Shown: positions 22,461 to 32,652, numbered from the stretch's first letter. The stretch: 64,000 bases of DNA from Yinghuangia elevatio (GCF_040649515.1 NZ_JBEZFP010000034.1:1-64000); one strand, 5' to 3'. A program made the numbers and translations. Notes: a model not told the origin generated them from the letters alone.

Positions 22461-23049
22461 CTCGGGTGCCGGGGCGACGTTGGCGGCGCTGCGCGCGCGG
22501 GGGTTGATCGAGACCGAGACCGTAGCGGGCCTGCTCGCCGACCCGGTCTACGTGTGGCTAACCCGGGCCGGGCGAGCCGCTGCCCGCGTCGGACACGCGA
22601 TTCCCGCGCCGCCGCGCAAGCCGCGCTGGGCGGTGTCGCAGTGGCTGTGGCGGGAGATGACCAAGGTCGCCCGCGCCGGCGACGTCGGCCTGCCCGAGGA
22701 GGACCTGTTCGGCGACGCTCACCTGTACCTCTGCGCCGGCTGGGCGGGACGACGCGGCAACCGCCCCTACCTGCGCTCGGTGACCCGGCACGTGCCGGTC
22801 ACCCTGCACGACCACTGGAGCAACCGGACGTGGTCCAGCTCCCGGGCGTACACCTGGTACCACTTCACCGACGAGGGCCGGGCCCACTACACCGACCACG
22901 CCGCCGCGTACCGGCAGCTGTATCCCGCCATCGACGCCCCCGAACTCGGCGACTCTGCAACCGGGTTGGATGACAGCACGTCTGTCGGCTCGAACGCCCC
23001 CGACGCGGCCGGCGAGGCCGGGGGGGCGGGTGCCCGACCGCCTGAGTGA
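22243..23049 (+). CDS. Unknown protein (268 residues), possible winged-helix fold
   Basis: A GTG preceded by GAAGG starts GSAADGAWAELNPRQRIYLS. The first half includes WRRIDFNSPYSPVVSRLRGA and GAGATLAALRARGLIETETV, a helix-turn-helix-like arrangement with a short wing. The second half has WAVSQWLWREMTKVARAGDV and TRHVPVTLHDHW. The tail is acidic and disordered. No family is recognised. It follows the GntR gene closely and is probably its operon partner; plasmid and integrative-element regions of Streptomyces often hold such pairs. Confidence 0.6.
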   Translation: MGSAADGAWAELNPRQRIYLSALFDADQAAEEVNRRDSARGVRTPPARVWRRIDFNSPYSPVVSRLRGAGVYDSGAGATLAALRARGLIETETVAGLLADPVYVWLTRAGRAAARVGHAIPAPPRKPRWAVSQWLWREMTKVARAGDVGLPEEDLFGDAHLYLCAGWAGRRGNRPYLRSVTRHVPVTLHDHWSNRTWSSSRAYTWYHFTDEGRAHYTDHAAAYRQLYPAIDAPELGDSATGLDDSTSVGSNAPDAAGEAGGAGARPPE

Positions 23050-23347
23050 ACGGCACCCGCCCCAAGGACGGACCCAGGCCCTCCGCGACGCGCACAACGA
23101 CGCCGCGAACCGGGAGCGCGCCGACGAGGAGCCGCCGGTGTTGTACCCGGTCGTGACCAGCGCGTGTGACCACGGATGTGACGGCCGCCCGCACCCCGGC
23201 CACGTCTGCGCGACCTGGTCGCCGTCCTGGCAGGCAAGCCTGGAGCAGGTTCCGCGAGTTCCCCGCGGCTGCTTGTTGTGTGGCGGTGTCCTTCTGGCCT
23301 GTGGCCTGGGTGTGACTCGTTCGGGTGAAGCGTCTAGGAAGCGCTGA
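23030..23347 (+). CDS. Small cysteine-rich protein (105 residues)
   Basis: The frame opens at GTG 23030, overlapping the end of the previous gene by 20 bases. It encodes QALRDAHNDAANRERADEE, then VVTSACDHGCDGRPHPGHVC and a later CLLCGG. The cysteines and histidines could bind zinc. Codon bias is moderate, the ribosome site is weak and the tail looks worn. I rate it a possible gene, perhaps a decaying one. Confidence 0.4.
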   Translation: MPDRLSERHPPQGRTQALRDAHNDAANRERADEEPPVLYPVVTSACDHGCDGRPHPGHVCATWSPSWQASLEQVPRVPRGCLLCGGVLLACGLGVTRSGEASRKR

Positions 23348-23644
23348 AGAGGTTTCACGATTCCTGATTGCCTGAATGTGAATCCCGACGGATCGGGTCG
23401 CAGGGTGAGCTGGGGGCGTGCATGGGCTTGGCCGCGGTACGCGCCCTGCGTCCGGAGCTGCGGCCACCCGCGGCGACCCTCTCCACTCGGCCACGTTGTT
23501 CAACATGACCACGAGCACGGCCGTTCGTTATGCCGATGGAGTCCGGTCCCACGCGACGGACTGAGCGTCGATGTCGTCGAGAACCTTCGTGGCGAGTGTC
23601 AGGGAAGCCGCGCACTGTCGTTCCGCAGCGCCATACTCCATGAC

Positions 23645-24241
23645 ATGTCGACCGTTCCCGCTCCGGAGGTGTATGCCTGGTTTGAGGCGGACCGCCCCCC
23701 GCACCACTACACGTTGATGTTCACTCGTGGACTCGCACCTGCCGAGGTCCTCCGGCGTCTTGCCGCCCCCAAGTCCGTGACCGGGGCCAGGCCCGATGCT
23801 TTGCCGGACGACGCGGACCGGGTAGGCGTCTACGACCTGGGAGGGTGGGCCCTGGCCATGGAGGGGCACGGGTTCGAGGCGTTCGTCGACACGGCGGTCA
23901 AGCGCCTGTCGATCGGCACCGAGGTCGTCATGCTTACCTACAACGTGATGGGCCACTGCCGCTTCCGGCACGTCGTTGACGGCAAGACGTGGACAGACTT
24001 CGACGCGGTTGACCCTAGCGACCGTTTCGGACTCCACCCCGACCGCCTCGTCGACGATATGCGCCGTGCAGGCCTTGATCCGGATCACGACTTCGACAAC
24101 GTCGACGACGACGAACCGCTGCACTGGCGCTCCCAGACGATGGCCTTGGCCGAGTCGATTACCGGAATCCGCCTCGCTCCGGGGATCTTCGACACCGCCC
24201 CCGCGCTTTCTGCGACCCTCCGCTTTGCCATCGGCGAATAG
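23645..24241 (+). CDS. DUF6461-like protein
   Basis: The 198-residue product reads YAWFEADRPPHHYTLMFTRG LAPAEVLRRLAAP at its start, then VGVYDLGGWALAMEGHGF and GTEVVMLTYNVMGHCRFRHV. The opening aromatic strand and G-L-P-E-L-R-L block are what I associate with DUF6461, found mainly in actinobacteria and sometimes next to toxins. No enzymatic role is known to me. ATG at 23645 is the best start; its ribosome site is poor. The gene stands alone and converges with the TPR gene. Confidence 0.6.
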   Translation: MSTVPAPEVYAWFEADRPPHHYTLMFTRGLAPAEVLRRLAAPKSVTGARPDALPDDADRVGVYDLGGWALAMEGHGFEAFVDTAVKRLSIGTEVVMLTYNVMGHCRFRHVVDGKTWTDFDAVDPSDRFGLHPDRLVDDMRRAGLDPDHDFDNVDDDEPLHWRSQTMALAESITGIRLAPGIFDTAPALSATLRFAIGE

Positions 24242-24335
24242 GTGCCGCGCAGTCGACTCCTTGTCGGCGTACACATGTGCGTCCCCAGCCAAGTGAACGC
24301 GGCCAGCGTTCGATGCGTGAGTTCCGGCGCTCTGG

Positions 24336-25076
24336 TCAGTCTGAGCGTGCACGGGTCGCCCACCACGCGTGGTGCTCGGCCAAGTCGTGTGCGACGGGGT
24401 CCCTCCAACGGGTAAGGGCTTCGATCAGCTTCGCGTAGAGGTCGCGAGCGGCGGCCGGGTCGCCAGCTTCGCCCACCCATCGGGCGGCCTCGATATAGGC
24501 GTCCACCGTGTTGCCGTGCCGCGGGCCGTGGACGCGGGCCATGTCCGGGAGGAGTTCCGCGTACAGGTCTCGGGCGGCGGCCGGGTCGCCGGCCATTCCC
24601 GTCCAGTAGGCGTGCTTGATGCGCCAGTAGAGCGCTGGCCCCCTCAGGGGCTCGAGGACGTCGGCGGGTGTGGCGCGTTCCTGCAGCAACCGGGCGTGCT
24701 GCTCGACCAGGATTGACAGCAGGTCGCGGGCGGTCGCGGGGTCTCCGGCCTCGCCGGTCCAGTGCGCGTGTTCGCCACGGGCACCGAGTACCTCGGGATC
24801 TTCGGGTCCACAAGCGCGTGCCGTGTCCGCAGACCACACGGCCGCCAGGTCACGGGCCCCCGCCGCATCACCGGCCGCCCCTGTCCACCAGGCCAGGCTG
24901 CCCCACGCTTCCAAGGTCTCGGGGGCGTCCGGCCCGTGGGAACGCGTCAACTCTTCGACGGAGGCACGGCTCCCCTCTCGATGCACCGCCGCGCGTTCCC
25001 GACGCGCAGCGTCATACCTCGCCCAGCCTGCCCCAGGTGCAGACGACCGGATGTCCACCAACGCGCCCAGCCCCAT
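24336..25076 (-). CDS. TPR-repeat protein, probably an N-terminally truncated NB-ARC/TPR regulator
   Basis: The 246-residue protein is built of four or five TPR-like units such as GPDAPETLEAWGSLAWWTGA AGDAAGARDLAAVW and GEHAHWTGEAGDPATARDLL. These match the C-terminal repeats of large streptomycete NB-ARC/TPR proteins. The expected HTH and ATPase parts are missing, and upstream DNA does not encode them. The units are also similar to each other at DNA level. It may be a functional stand-alone repeat protein or, more likely, what is left of a larger gene. The start is uncertain. Confidence 0.6.
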   Translation of the reverse strand: MGLGALVDIRSSAPGAGWARYDAARRERAAVHREGSRASVEELTRSHGPDAPETLEAWGSLAWWTGAAGDAAGARDLAAVWSADTARACGPEDPEVLGARGEHAHWTGEAGDPATARDLLSILVEQHARLLQERATPADVLEPLRGPALYWRIKHAYWTGMAGDPAAARDLYAELLPDMARVHGPRHGNTVDAYIEAARWVGEAGDPAAARDLYAKLIEALTRWRDPVAHDLAEHHAWWATRARSD

Positions 25077-26433
25077 CTCGTCGTGTCGGTGACACCACGA
25101 CGGCGCACCACCCCGCGTTGCGCAGTGTCTTCGGTCGGAACAGCGAACTCAACCGAAAATGCCGCCCCCGGGAACGCAGGTCGTACGTCGACACCCCTTG
25201 CAGACCCACGGCCGGACCGTCGTGCAACCCGCATGCCCCCCTCGCGTTCGTCAGACCGGGCGTGCAGAAGACCTGAACTCGCGGGAATCCCGCACCGGGT
25301 GGGAAACTTGCCGGGCCGCGCACGTGCCCCGGCACCGCGCGGCCTGGATCCGCGACCACTACGTGCAACCGCACACCCACCACCGGTTCGACGACGCGTG
25401 GTTCCTGGCCCTTCTGTACGCGATGCTCCTCGACGAGGACCCGCGGTGCACCCCGACCCCGAGCAACACCGAGCGCCTCACGCCCGCGTTGCAGCGCGTC
25501 GGGCTCGCTCCGGACGGCGTGCCGCGCCCGAAGCTGACGCCGTGGCAGGCGACCTGCTGGCCGAGGAAGAGTTTGCGCCGAACCTCCCGTTCCCCGAAGC
25601 GCTGACGGATTCGCTGGCTGCGGCACCCGTGATGTACGGCTAACGCGGCGAAGCCGCGGCGGTGACCCTACGCGTCAGCGCCGTCCCTTCACTCCACCGC
25701 GAGTTCTTGAACAACCACTGCCGGCTCCTCGAAGCACCCACGGGTCCCCGCACAGCACACGGCCCGCCGTGAATACGAGAGCCGACTCCGCGCCGGTTGA
25801 CGCAGACCACCGGTAGGGCCCATGTGCTGCAATGCGGCATCGAGGACGCCGTCACTCGCGCACCCGAAGCCCGGCCCGACCACGGTCTGCTCCCCGAACT
25901 CGCAGTCAAACTGCTCGTCGCCACCGCACCCCAATGCCTCGACCCGCGCGACGTCACCAGGAGCGACAAGGCGCCCGACGCCCCGAAGGAACGCGGCTAC
26001 GCCGAACACCACGACCGCACTCACCGGCACGGATCCTCACGACCACCGACACCGGCCGCGCACACGTGCCCGAACACCGCGGCGTCTACGCAGTTCCACC
26101 TCGACGTCCTCATTCCAGTCGGTGTGGATCTGGGGGCGGGGGAGCGCGGCGACGGACTGGAGGTCCGCGTGGCGCTCGGCGACGTTCACCGCCAGCGGCT
26201 GCTGCTCGTTGGGCGCTGCCTGCGGTCGAGCCTCAAGCATGAGGCTGATCTCCAGTCGGTGCTTGGCCTGGCGGCGGTGTCACTACTGATCCGGCGCTTC
26301 CCCGACGAAGCCCGCGACGATCCAGTCAACCGCAGCGCGCTGCAAAGCAGGACGGCCCTGAACGGCGTGCCGGTTCGGGGACCGGATCCCCGTGCCGATG
26401 CACCGGTGTCTCGTACCCATCGTGGAGGAACAC
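25077..26433. other. Degraded region with gene fragments
   Basis: This 1.36-kb stretch has no intact gene I can defend. On the plus strand 25270-25643 holds a fragment (AAWIRDHYVQPHTHHRFDDA WFLALLYAMLLDEDP) that continues sensibly only after a one-base shift near 25520 (AVAGDLLAEEEFAPNLPF). On the minus strand near 26090-26285 a phrase EISLMLEARPQAAPNEQ looks protein-like but lacks a start. The pattern suggests old, decaying genes. Confidence 0.35.
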
Positions 26434-26922
26434 ATGAATCGTCGTATTGCCCGCGGTGTCGCCGCCACAGCCGCTGCCATCAGCCTCGGGGTCGGGTTCA
26501 CTGGCGAAGTCCCCGCCGCGACCTCTGACATCCAAAGGACCTACGCGGGCCCCCACATGTGCGTCGGCGTCGTCTCGTCGGCCTTCGCCGGCCTGCGCAG
26601 TGGGGCGTTCTACAGCACGACGATCGGCTACGACAGCAGTGCCTGCTACGGCGGCGTCCTCAAGCCCACCGGCTGGCTGTCGGTCGAGCAGGTGGTCTTG
26701 GCCTACAACATGGCCACGAGGCAGTGGTTTGAATGCAGCCGTCTTGGACCACGCCGCAACGAAGCTCCAGCCGAGACGGTCCGGCTGCAGAACCGGCTGC
26801 ACGGCACCAGGCTCTGCGGCACGAACCGCTGGTACGCGACGTTCACCGCCGCCTACGGATGGGACGGTGCCGCCTGGCGCGGTGCCTGGCTCGGCTCCGG
26901 CAACGAATGGGTGGCCGCGTAA
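26434..26922 (+). CDS. Secreted protein of unknown function (162 residues)
   Basis: An ATG with GGAGG upstream starts a classic signal peptide: NRRIARGVAATAAAISLGVG followed by a likely cleavage after EVPAA near residue 29. The mature part of about 130 residues has six cysteines in spaced positions, suggesting disulfides, and repeated aromatic phrases (TNRWYATFTAAYGWDGAAW, NEWVAA). It is probably exported to the cell surface or medium. No family is recognised. It precedes a lipoprotein gene on the same strand. Confidence 0.75.
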   Translation: MNRRIARGVAATAAAISLGVGFTGEVPAATSDIQRTYAGPHMCVGVVSSAFAGLRSGAFYSTTIGYDSSACYGGVLKPTGWLSVEQVVLAYNMATRQWFECSRLGPRRNEAPAETVRLQNRLHGTRLCGTNRWYATFTAAYGWDGAAWRGAWLGSGNEWVAA

Positions 26923-27146
26923 CGCCTTCTGTCGTCCTCCTCCAGAGTGACTGCGCTTTTGAGTCGCAACCGCTCCGGCTTGGCGCCTACCAAGGCGCAG
27001 AACGCGCCGAGAAGGCCGGGCAGAGCGCTCACCCCGCGCCCGCACCTGCATCGAGCAGGCCCCCAAGGTTCTTCGAGCACCGGGCGGCGGCCGCTGGCGC
27101 GGGCCGACAGTAGGGTCGCGGCAAGTCCAAAGACCACGGGGGTGCG

Positions 27147-28310
27147 TTGACGGTGTGGCGTCGGTACGCGGGCATGCTGGCCGCGGTGGCAATGATGGGA
27201 GTCGGCTGCGACAGCTCCGGAGGTGACACCGCCACCGGAAGTGCGGCGAGCAACCCCGCCGCCGCGAGCGCACCCGGCAAGGACGCGGACGCGGAGCAGG
27301 TGTTCATACCCGGCGGGATCGCGGTGGCGATGTGCAGCGACGGACGCTCGAGCGACTCCGTCGCCCAACTGGTGACCACATCCGTGGCAGCTGACACCGG
27401 ACGTCCGGCCACGTTCCACCGCGTGGCCCTGCCCGGCGGGACCGTCGGCTTGGAGCACCTGTGCGGCGACCTACTCGGCTCGCGGTACTCACAACCGATG
27501 ATGCGCGCACTGCTCAACCGCGAGCTGACCGCTATCGCCGGCACCGCCCCCGGACCCGGTAACCAAGGCGCGCAGGCCACCGCGTACGACCTGCGCACCG
27601 GCGCCTCGTACACCGCAGCCGACCCTGACGCGTTCGGGTCCGTCGCCCGCGACAGCCTCGTGCAGTTCCAGCCCGGCACCGACATCCTGTGGAGCCGCAC
27701 CGCCGACGGCCGCATCACCTCCCGCGACGTCACCGCGCCGCCCGCCGCGCAGGTCGACCAGGGCGCCGCGCCTGCCCGCGCGTTCGTCCTGCATGGGAAC
27801 ACCGCGTGGCTGACGCCCGCTGTCAACGGCAGCCCCGTTCCCGCCGCCGTCAACCCGTCCGGCACCGCAGCGGTCGCCTCCGACACCTTCAGTGGGTCCG
27901 GCGTCTACCTGTGGCGCGCCGGCGAGGACTACCAGACCCGCAATCTCCGCATCGGCGGCATGTTCCGGGCTGTGCCCGGCAGCCAGACCGTCCCGGGAGA
28001 CTGCCGGATCCGCTTCTGGCGCGACGACACTCGGTTCGTCTGCGAGAACCAGCACGGCATGCTCCAGGTGACCCTGGCCGCCAGCTACGACCGGGTCGAC
28101 GCCGTGCAGCCCCTGCTCCCGCCGAACGAGGGCGGCAACACCGAGGCCACCTTGTCCGCGGACGGCACACGGATGGCGTTCCTGGCGTACCGTGCAGGCG
28201 ACTGGGCGCTGTTCACCCTCGACCTGACACACCCAGGCGCCGTCCCGGTCAAACTCAGCGACATGCCCTCCTTCCTGGGCGCCACCCCGCACATCGTCGC
28301 CTGGGAGTAG
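27147..28310 (+). CDS. Lipoprotein with a beta-propeller-like fold
   Basis: The 387-residue protein has a type II signal sequence: YAGMLAAVAMMGVGC with the lipobox cysteine near residue 21, followed by a serine/alanine-rich linker. The rest is strand-rich, with WD/TolB-like phrases such as TDILWSRTADGRITSRDV, SGSGVYLWRAGEDYQTRNL and ATLSADGTRMAFLAYRAGDW ALF. These suggest a propeller facing the outside of the membrane. Ligand unknown. The TTG at 27147 follows GGGGGTGCG; a GTG four codons later is possible. Confidence 0.75.
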   Translation: MTVWRRYAGMLAAVAMMGVGCDSSGGDTATGSAASNPAAASAPGKDADAEQVFIPGGIAVAMCSDGRSSDSVAQLVTTSVAADTGRPATFHRVALPGGTVGLEHLCGDLLGSRYSQPMMRALLNRELTAIAGTAPGPGNQGAQATAYDLRTGASYTAADPDAFGSVARDSLVQFQPGTDILWSRTADGRITSRDVTAPPAAQVDQGAAPARAFVLHGNTAWLTPAVNGSPVPAAVNPSGTAAVASDTFSGSGVYLWRAGEDYQTRNLRIGGMFRAVPGSQTVPGDCRIRFWRDDTRFVCENQHGMLQVTLAASYDRVDAVQPLLPPNEGGNTEATLSADGTRMAFLAYRAGDWALFTLDLTHPGAVPVKLSDMPSFLGATPHIVAWE

Positions 28311-28594
28311 GACCAAGAACCCGGGCGCGGCACAGTGCTGTTCACTGCGACTCGCAGGCGCAGCCGGTACGCCGGTCACGTGTGCAACGGCACCGATCCC
28401 AGTTCGGTGCGGACGCGTGTCGCAGCGTCGCGACGACGCGGTGGCGCGGCGATTCTCCGCCGAACGGCCCATGCTTCGTCCAGCCACGGAGCCCCTGATT
28501 CCTGCGTTCGCCGATACGTCACCCCTAGCCTGCCGCGCAGTAAATGTCAGGAAAATCCTGACGTGATCATGGGGGGCGGGCATACGGTTCGGTC

Positions 28595-29896
28595 ATGGCT
28601 GCGAATCCCGAACCAGCGTCCAAGGCCCCTGTTCCATCGGCACCGACTGGCCACAGCGACCGGGCCTTGGCGCGGATCGCCCTGTCGGCCGACGCCGCCG
28701 CAGTGGCGCGCCAAGCCATTCAGTTCATCGATCCCGTGCAGGATCCGCCGTCCGACCTGCAGGCGACGCTGGTGGCCCGGTCCGCGAAACTGGTTGCCGC
28801 AGCGGAAGGAGTCCACCGCGCCGCAGTGGTGCACGAACGGGCACGGGGCACCGCCTGGTCGGAGATCGGCCGCCAGCTCGGCGTCGCCCGCCAGACCGCG
28901 CAAGAGCGCTTCGGTTCCGCCGTCGAGGACTGGACTCGCCGCTTGGCGCAGGACCGCTCCCCCAGGGTGCTTGACCGGGAACGCCACCGCGCAGTCCGCG
29001 TGCGCAAGGACTTCGACGCTGTCATCGACTGGCTGGACCGCGAGCTGAGCCGTATGGACCCACGAGCTGACGCCGAGCCGCTGGTGTTCGACGAATCCGC
29101 CCTCGCCGACCGGATCGACCAGGTGGCCGCGTGGCGCGACGAGGCGGCCGCCGAAAGGGCGGACGACCATCCCGAGCATGCAGCGGGGTACCGGGAAGAC
29201 GCCGCGAACCGCCGGTTGTATGCCGCGGAGCTGCGTGCCTACGCCGCGCGCCGCGCGGTCTTGGAGGCGGCCCGTCCGGTGGTGCTGCTGCCCGAGGACG
29301 AGGACCTGGCCGCGCTGCTGCGCCTGGTCGACGAACCCCTGTTGTCGGGCTTGCGGCTCGTGGACCCGGACGACGCCGAGGAGTTCGGGCAGTGGAAGGT
29401 CCCGGACACCTTCGCGCTGGAGCAGGCGTACGACGCCTTCGGCCGGATCTGGGCCGCGCTCCCAGAACCGGTACGCCGCCCCGCCGACGCCAGCTCCGAC
29501 TGGCTCGCCGCACCGGACGGAGCGCGCGCCCTCGTGCCGGTGCACGCGGTGCACATCGACCCAGACGACCTCGCGGTCCTGTGGCACGCCCTCGAGGAAC
29601 TGCGCTCCGCACTGGCTGGCCGGCGCGACGACCAACTCCTCGACCTCCTCGGCCAAGTCGCCGACACCGGCGAAGAAGCCCGCACCCTGGGCCCGGTCGG
29701 GCTGGTCGACGCACTCGCCCGGCTGCTCGCGATCCTCGCCCACACCCCCGACCCCGGATTGGCCAACGCCCTGCGCAGGAGGGCCGCAGGCGACACGCTG
29801 GTCCTGGGCCAAGCGCAGTACGCCGCGTACCGGCGTCTCGCCGAGACCTGGACCCTGCTGCTGCGCAGCGGGACCGAAGGGATGTTCAAGTACTGA
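28595..29896 (+). CDS. HTH DNA-binding protein with a helical C-terminal domain
   Basis: The 433-residue protein has a helix-turn-helix near residues 82-110: HERARGTAWSEIGRQLGVAR QTAQERFGSAVEDW. This resembles sigma-factor region 4 or small regulator HTHs found in streptomycete proteins. The remaining 300 residues are almost all helical and acidic, including a charged stretch EAAAERADDHPEHAAGYRE that may be a coiled coil. No catalytic motif is seen. ATG at 28595 fits the start of coding bias. It is followed at 200 bases by the DUF4253 gene on the same strand. Confidence 0.65.
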   Translation: MAANPEPASKAPVPSAPTGHSDRALARIALSADAAAVARQAIQFIDPVQDPPSDLQATLVARSAKLVAAAEGVHRAAVVHERARGTAWSEIGRQLGVARQTAQERFGSAVEDWTRRLAQDRSPRVLDRERHRAVRVRKDFDAVIDWLDRELSRMDPRADAEPLVFDESALADRIDQVAAWRDEAAAERADDHPEHAAGYREDAANRRLYAAELRAYAARRAVLEAARPVVLLPEDEDLAALLRLVDEPLLSGLRLVDPDDAEEFGQWKVPDTFALEQAYDAFGRIWAALPEPVRRPADASSDWLAAPDGARALVPVHAVHIDPDDLAVLWHALEELRSALAGRRDDQLLDLLGQVADTGEEARTLGPVGLVDALARLLAILAHTPDPGLANALRRRAAGDTLVLGQAQYAAYRRLAETWTLLLRSGTEGMFKY

Positions 29897-30094
29897 GCGG
29901 TCCGGTTCGACGAGGGGGCGCCCATGCCGTAGGTATGGCTCAGCGTGATGCTGCTGGTGAGCGCGGCCGCGAGGCTGATCTGGGCATCGCGGCAGGACGT
30001 CCTGGCCCAACGTGCCGCGAGCAGCGACGAGATCGTCATGATGCCCGAGGGGCCGTCGGCTGCACTGACAGTGGCCCGCATTAGGGTCCCCTGC

Positions 30095-30910
30095 ATGACG
30101 ATGCACCACGATCCTCTGGCAGTCCTGGCGAGCGACCCGACCGGCCGGTCCCTCGGACTCGACCTGCCTCCGGGAACAGTCGTCGACCGAACTTTCGAGG
30201 GGCCGCGTCCGCCGTTCCTCTGGCACACCGACGACGTCGTCGGCGCCGGCATCTGGACACGTTTGGAAGCCGCCGCACAGGCGACCGGGCTGCAACCGGT
30301 CGTGTTCTGGGGAGACTGGCGCAGCGAACTCGACCACAGCCATGCGTCCGCCCCCGGCGACCACGACCCCGACGACGTCCTGGGCAGGCTCTGGGATTCC
30401 TGCATGCCCGACGCTGACGATCCTGCCGACCTGGTCCGAGCGAACGACAAGACCATCGCCCCTTTCGGCGCCAATTGGCCGGGGCTGGCTCCCGCGTCGA
30501 CCGCCGATGCGGACAGTGCCGCAGCCGAATTCGTCGACGACCTGGTCGGCAGCAAGTGGTTCGTCGAACCCCGAGGCGGTCTGGTCGACGCGCGGCGCAG
30601 CGCCGACATCCTGACCGCGATCGGCTGGACCGGCTCCCTCAACCACGACAACGACGTCGCCGTGTTCGCCGCAGTCCTGCGCTCCTGGGAAGAGCGCTTC
30701 GGAACTCGACTCGTCGCCGTGTCCTTCGACCAGCTTGAAGTGGCCGTCTCTGCACCGCCCCGGTCCGCCGACGAGGCGCTCGCCGTCGCCGCGGAGCACT
30801 ACGCCTTCTGCCCGGACAACATCTGGCAAGGCACCCGCAGCACTCGAACCATTCGCCACTACGCGGACACCCTCGTGGGGGCACGACGCTGGTCATTCTG
30901 GTGGGACTGA
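30095..30910 (+). CDS. DUF4253-containing protein
   Basis: The 271-residue product ends with the DUF4253 signature: a helix VLRSWEERFGTRLVAVSFDQ, then LEVAVSAPPRSADEALAVAA EHYAFCPDNIWQG, and the final aromatic end RRWSFWWD. The upstream part contains LQPVVFWGDWRSELDH. DUF4253 proteins are soluble and often encoded near toxin or immunity genes in actinobacteria, but their role is not established. ATG at 30095 or 30101 may start translation. A frame extending to 29945 is not protein-like. Confidence 0.75.
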   Translation: MTMHHDPLAVLASDPTGRSLGLDLPPGTVVDRTFEGPRPPFLWHTDDVVGAGIWTRLEAAAQATGLQPVVFWGDWRSELDHSHASAPGDHDPDDVLGRLWDSCMPDADDPADLVRANDKTIAPFGANWPGLAPASTADADSAAAEFVDDLVGSKWFVEPRGGLVDARRSADILTAIGWTGSLNHDNDVAVFAAVLRSWEERFGTRLVAVSFDQLEVAVSAPPRSADEALAVAAEHYAFCPDNIWQGTRSTRTIRHYADTLVGARRWSFWWD

Positions 30911-31304
30911 CCAGCCACCCATACCGCGACAGCGGTGCCCGACTTCAAATCTCGGGCTCTGGCTCACATCGTGACAGAGGGTTGACGGCGCAACGGGGTG
31001 GGGGTGATGGGTCACGCGCCGTTGTGTGTGCCCGCGCCCGGGTCATTGTCCTGACGCTCCATCAGCACGTCGTGGCCCCGTCCTTCCAGGCTCCGGCGCG
31101 GAGTCCGCGGGCCGCGCAGGCAAAGCCGCGACGGTCGCGGGCGTGGCGGGCAGACCGAGCAGGCCCGGCGGACCGGTCACCACGGCGCGGTGTCCCGCCA
31201 CGGCGACCGGCACACTCGTCCCCCGGTCCTGCGGGGCCCACACACTGTTGAGCCCGCCGCTCCGGCATGATTGGCTTTCGTCCCTGCACGAAGGTGAGTC
31301 GTAC
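30911..31304. other. Intergenic stretch, no gene seen
   Basis: Nearly 400 bases between the DUF4253 gene and the gene at 31305. No convincing frame, long hairpin or operator was found. A ribosome site AAGGTGAG lies at its right end. Confidence 0.4.
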
Positions 31305-32102
31305 ATGGCCCAATTCAGCGCGATCGTCTGCTTGCCTCCCCAGGCGCGCTCGAATGTGGATGTGGCACTGGAGTCTGCGCTCGCGCCGTACCGCATCGCG
31401 GAGGGGCCTGAAGAGACATGGATGTTGGACGACTGGTGGATCCGCGAGAGCGACCACTCGGGGCTGCCGGTGCTCGCCGGTCACGATAGTGATCCCCGAC
31501 TCGTACACCGGACGACCCGTTGGGACGGCAGCCCGCTCCCTCCACCGCTACCTGGCAGATGTGGGGGCGGCCCCCGCGAACTCATCGACTTCGCAACCCC
31601 ACTGGCCGAAGCCGAGCGGAACGCCGAAGCATCCTGGAGCATCCTGGCCGAACTCGCGGCAGCCCACCCTCCCGCCGAGCCATTGAGCGCCTTCGAAGCC
31701 CGCAGCCTCGCCGACCCCGACGGCTATCCGTACGCGCGGTGCCTAGCTGACTATCAGGCTCAGCCGTTCGTCAGAGCCCATGCCGAGTTGCAGGGACGAT
31801 TCGCGGTACCGTTCAGCCAGTCGGCCGACCCTTTCATTTGGGTCGAGGACCCGGTGCTGCAACTTGCTGGCGGCCAGGCCGCCTATCTCAGCAAGAGCAC
31901 CGTTCACATCATCGTCACCGAGGCCCTCCTCACCCTGGACGGCCGCTGGCTTGACCAGGACGGCGGCTCCGGGTACGCGGAGGCACCGCCGCCTCCGGAC
32001 CCTAAGCTGAGCTGGCGTGACCTCTACGCGATAGAAGCCACGGACTACCTTTTGGGCGTACCGGGCGACACCCTCCTGATCTCCATTGGCTGCCACTGCT
32101 GA
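31305..32102 (+). CDS. Unknown protein (265 residues)
   Basis: The ATG has AAGGTGAG at good spacing. The protein starts AQFSAIVCLPPQARSNVDVA and includes ETWMLDDWWIRESDHSGLPV, a middle helix ATPLAEAERNAEASWSILAE LAAAH, and an end LLGVPGDTLLISIGCHC with two close cysteines. The layout looks like an intact cytosolic domain. I do not recognise it. It lies in a row of plus-strand genes typical of immunity-like clusters but has no specific link to the RHS toxin. Confidence 0.6.
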   Translation: MAQFSAIVCLPPQARSNVDVALESALAPYRIAEGPEETWMLDDWWIRESDHSGLPVLAGHDSDPRLVHRTTRWDGSPLPPPLPGRCGGGPRELIDFATPLAEAERNAEASWSILAELAAAHPPAEPLSAFEARSLADPDGYPYARCLADYQAQPFVRAHAELQGRFAVPFSQSADPFIWVEDPVLQLAGGQAAYLSKSTVHIIVTEALLTLDGRWLDQDGGSGYAEAPPPPDPKLSWRDLYAIEATDYLLGVPGDTLLISIGCHC

Positions 32103-32624
32103 CGCGGGCTCGTGGTACTCCTCGGCGCAGAGGTGGAGCGCCGTCTGGAGAGACGATCCCGCCCGTCGCCGGAGCGGGCTCGGGCATCGAAACAGTGAAC
32201 CCGCCAGCGGCGGTCACGGGCGAATCCTCGAATGTTCAGCGATGCATACGAAGAACTCGTCGATCGGGCTGAGTAGTTCACCGACAGCATCGTGGTGGTC
32301 GTCCTGATCCGACCAGGGTCCTGCAAGACGGCCATCAGGAAGGGCAAGATGCTCGACCAACACCCGCAACACGAGTTCCGTCTGTGCCTTCTGCGGTGTT
32401 CGCGAACCTGGGGCCGGCCGCGGAGCTTGCGCGGAGCACGCTGTCCCGCCAACAGGCCCTGGTCCGGGACCCGTTGGAGCCCGCTGCCACCCGGGACTGC
32501 CCGCACTGCCGCCAGCCGATCACCATCGTCGCGCTGCTGGCAAGCCCTGAGGCCGCCCGCCCCAGCACTGTCGGCGGAGTCCCCGACATCGCCCCCCATC
32601 CGCCGCGTCACCTGAACCGCGGAC
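32103..32624. other. Intergenic stretch with a possible decayed reading frame
   Basis: No intact gene is seen. Near 32384-32600 two plus frames contain protein-like phrases (CAFCGVREPG in one, RDCPHCRQPITIVALL in another), which may be one zinc-motif gene broken by a frameshift. The stretch ends at a strong hairpin. Confidence 0.3.
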
Positions 32625-32652
32625 GGCCCGCCGACCGGTCGGTCGGCGGGCC
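32625..32652. terminator. Perfect 12-bp hairpin
   Basis: GGCCCGCCGACC and GGTCGGCGGGCC pair perfectly around GGTC. It lies 110 bases before the truncated SUKH gene and probably insulates it from upstream transcription. Confidence 0.65.

Noticed and set aside
26037..26240. A 67-codon minus-strand gene (MLEARPQ...)
   Set aside because: It reads somewhat like protein, but it has no ribosome site, no partner and lies in degraded DNA.
28547..30859. A 770-codon frame on the minus strand opposite the HTH and DUF4253 genes
   Set aside because: It is the antisense of two genes with clear domains. Its own sequence has no recognisable family and no ribosome site.
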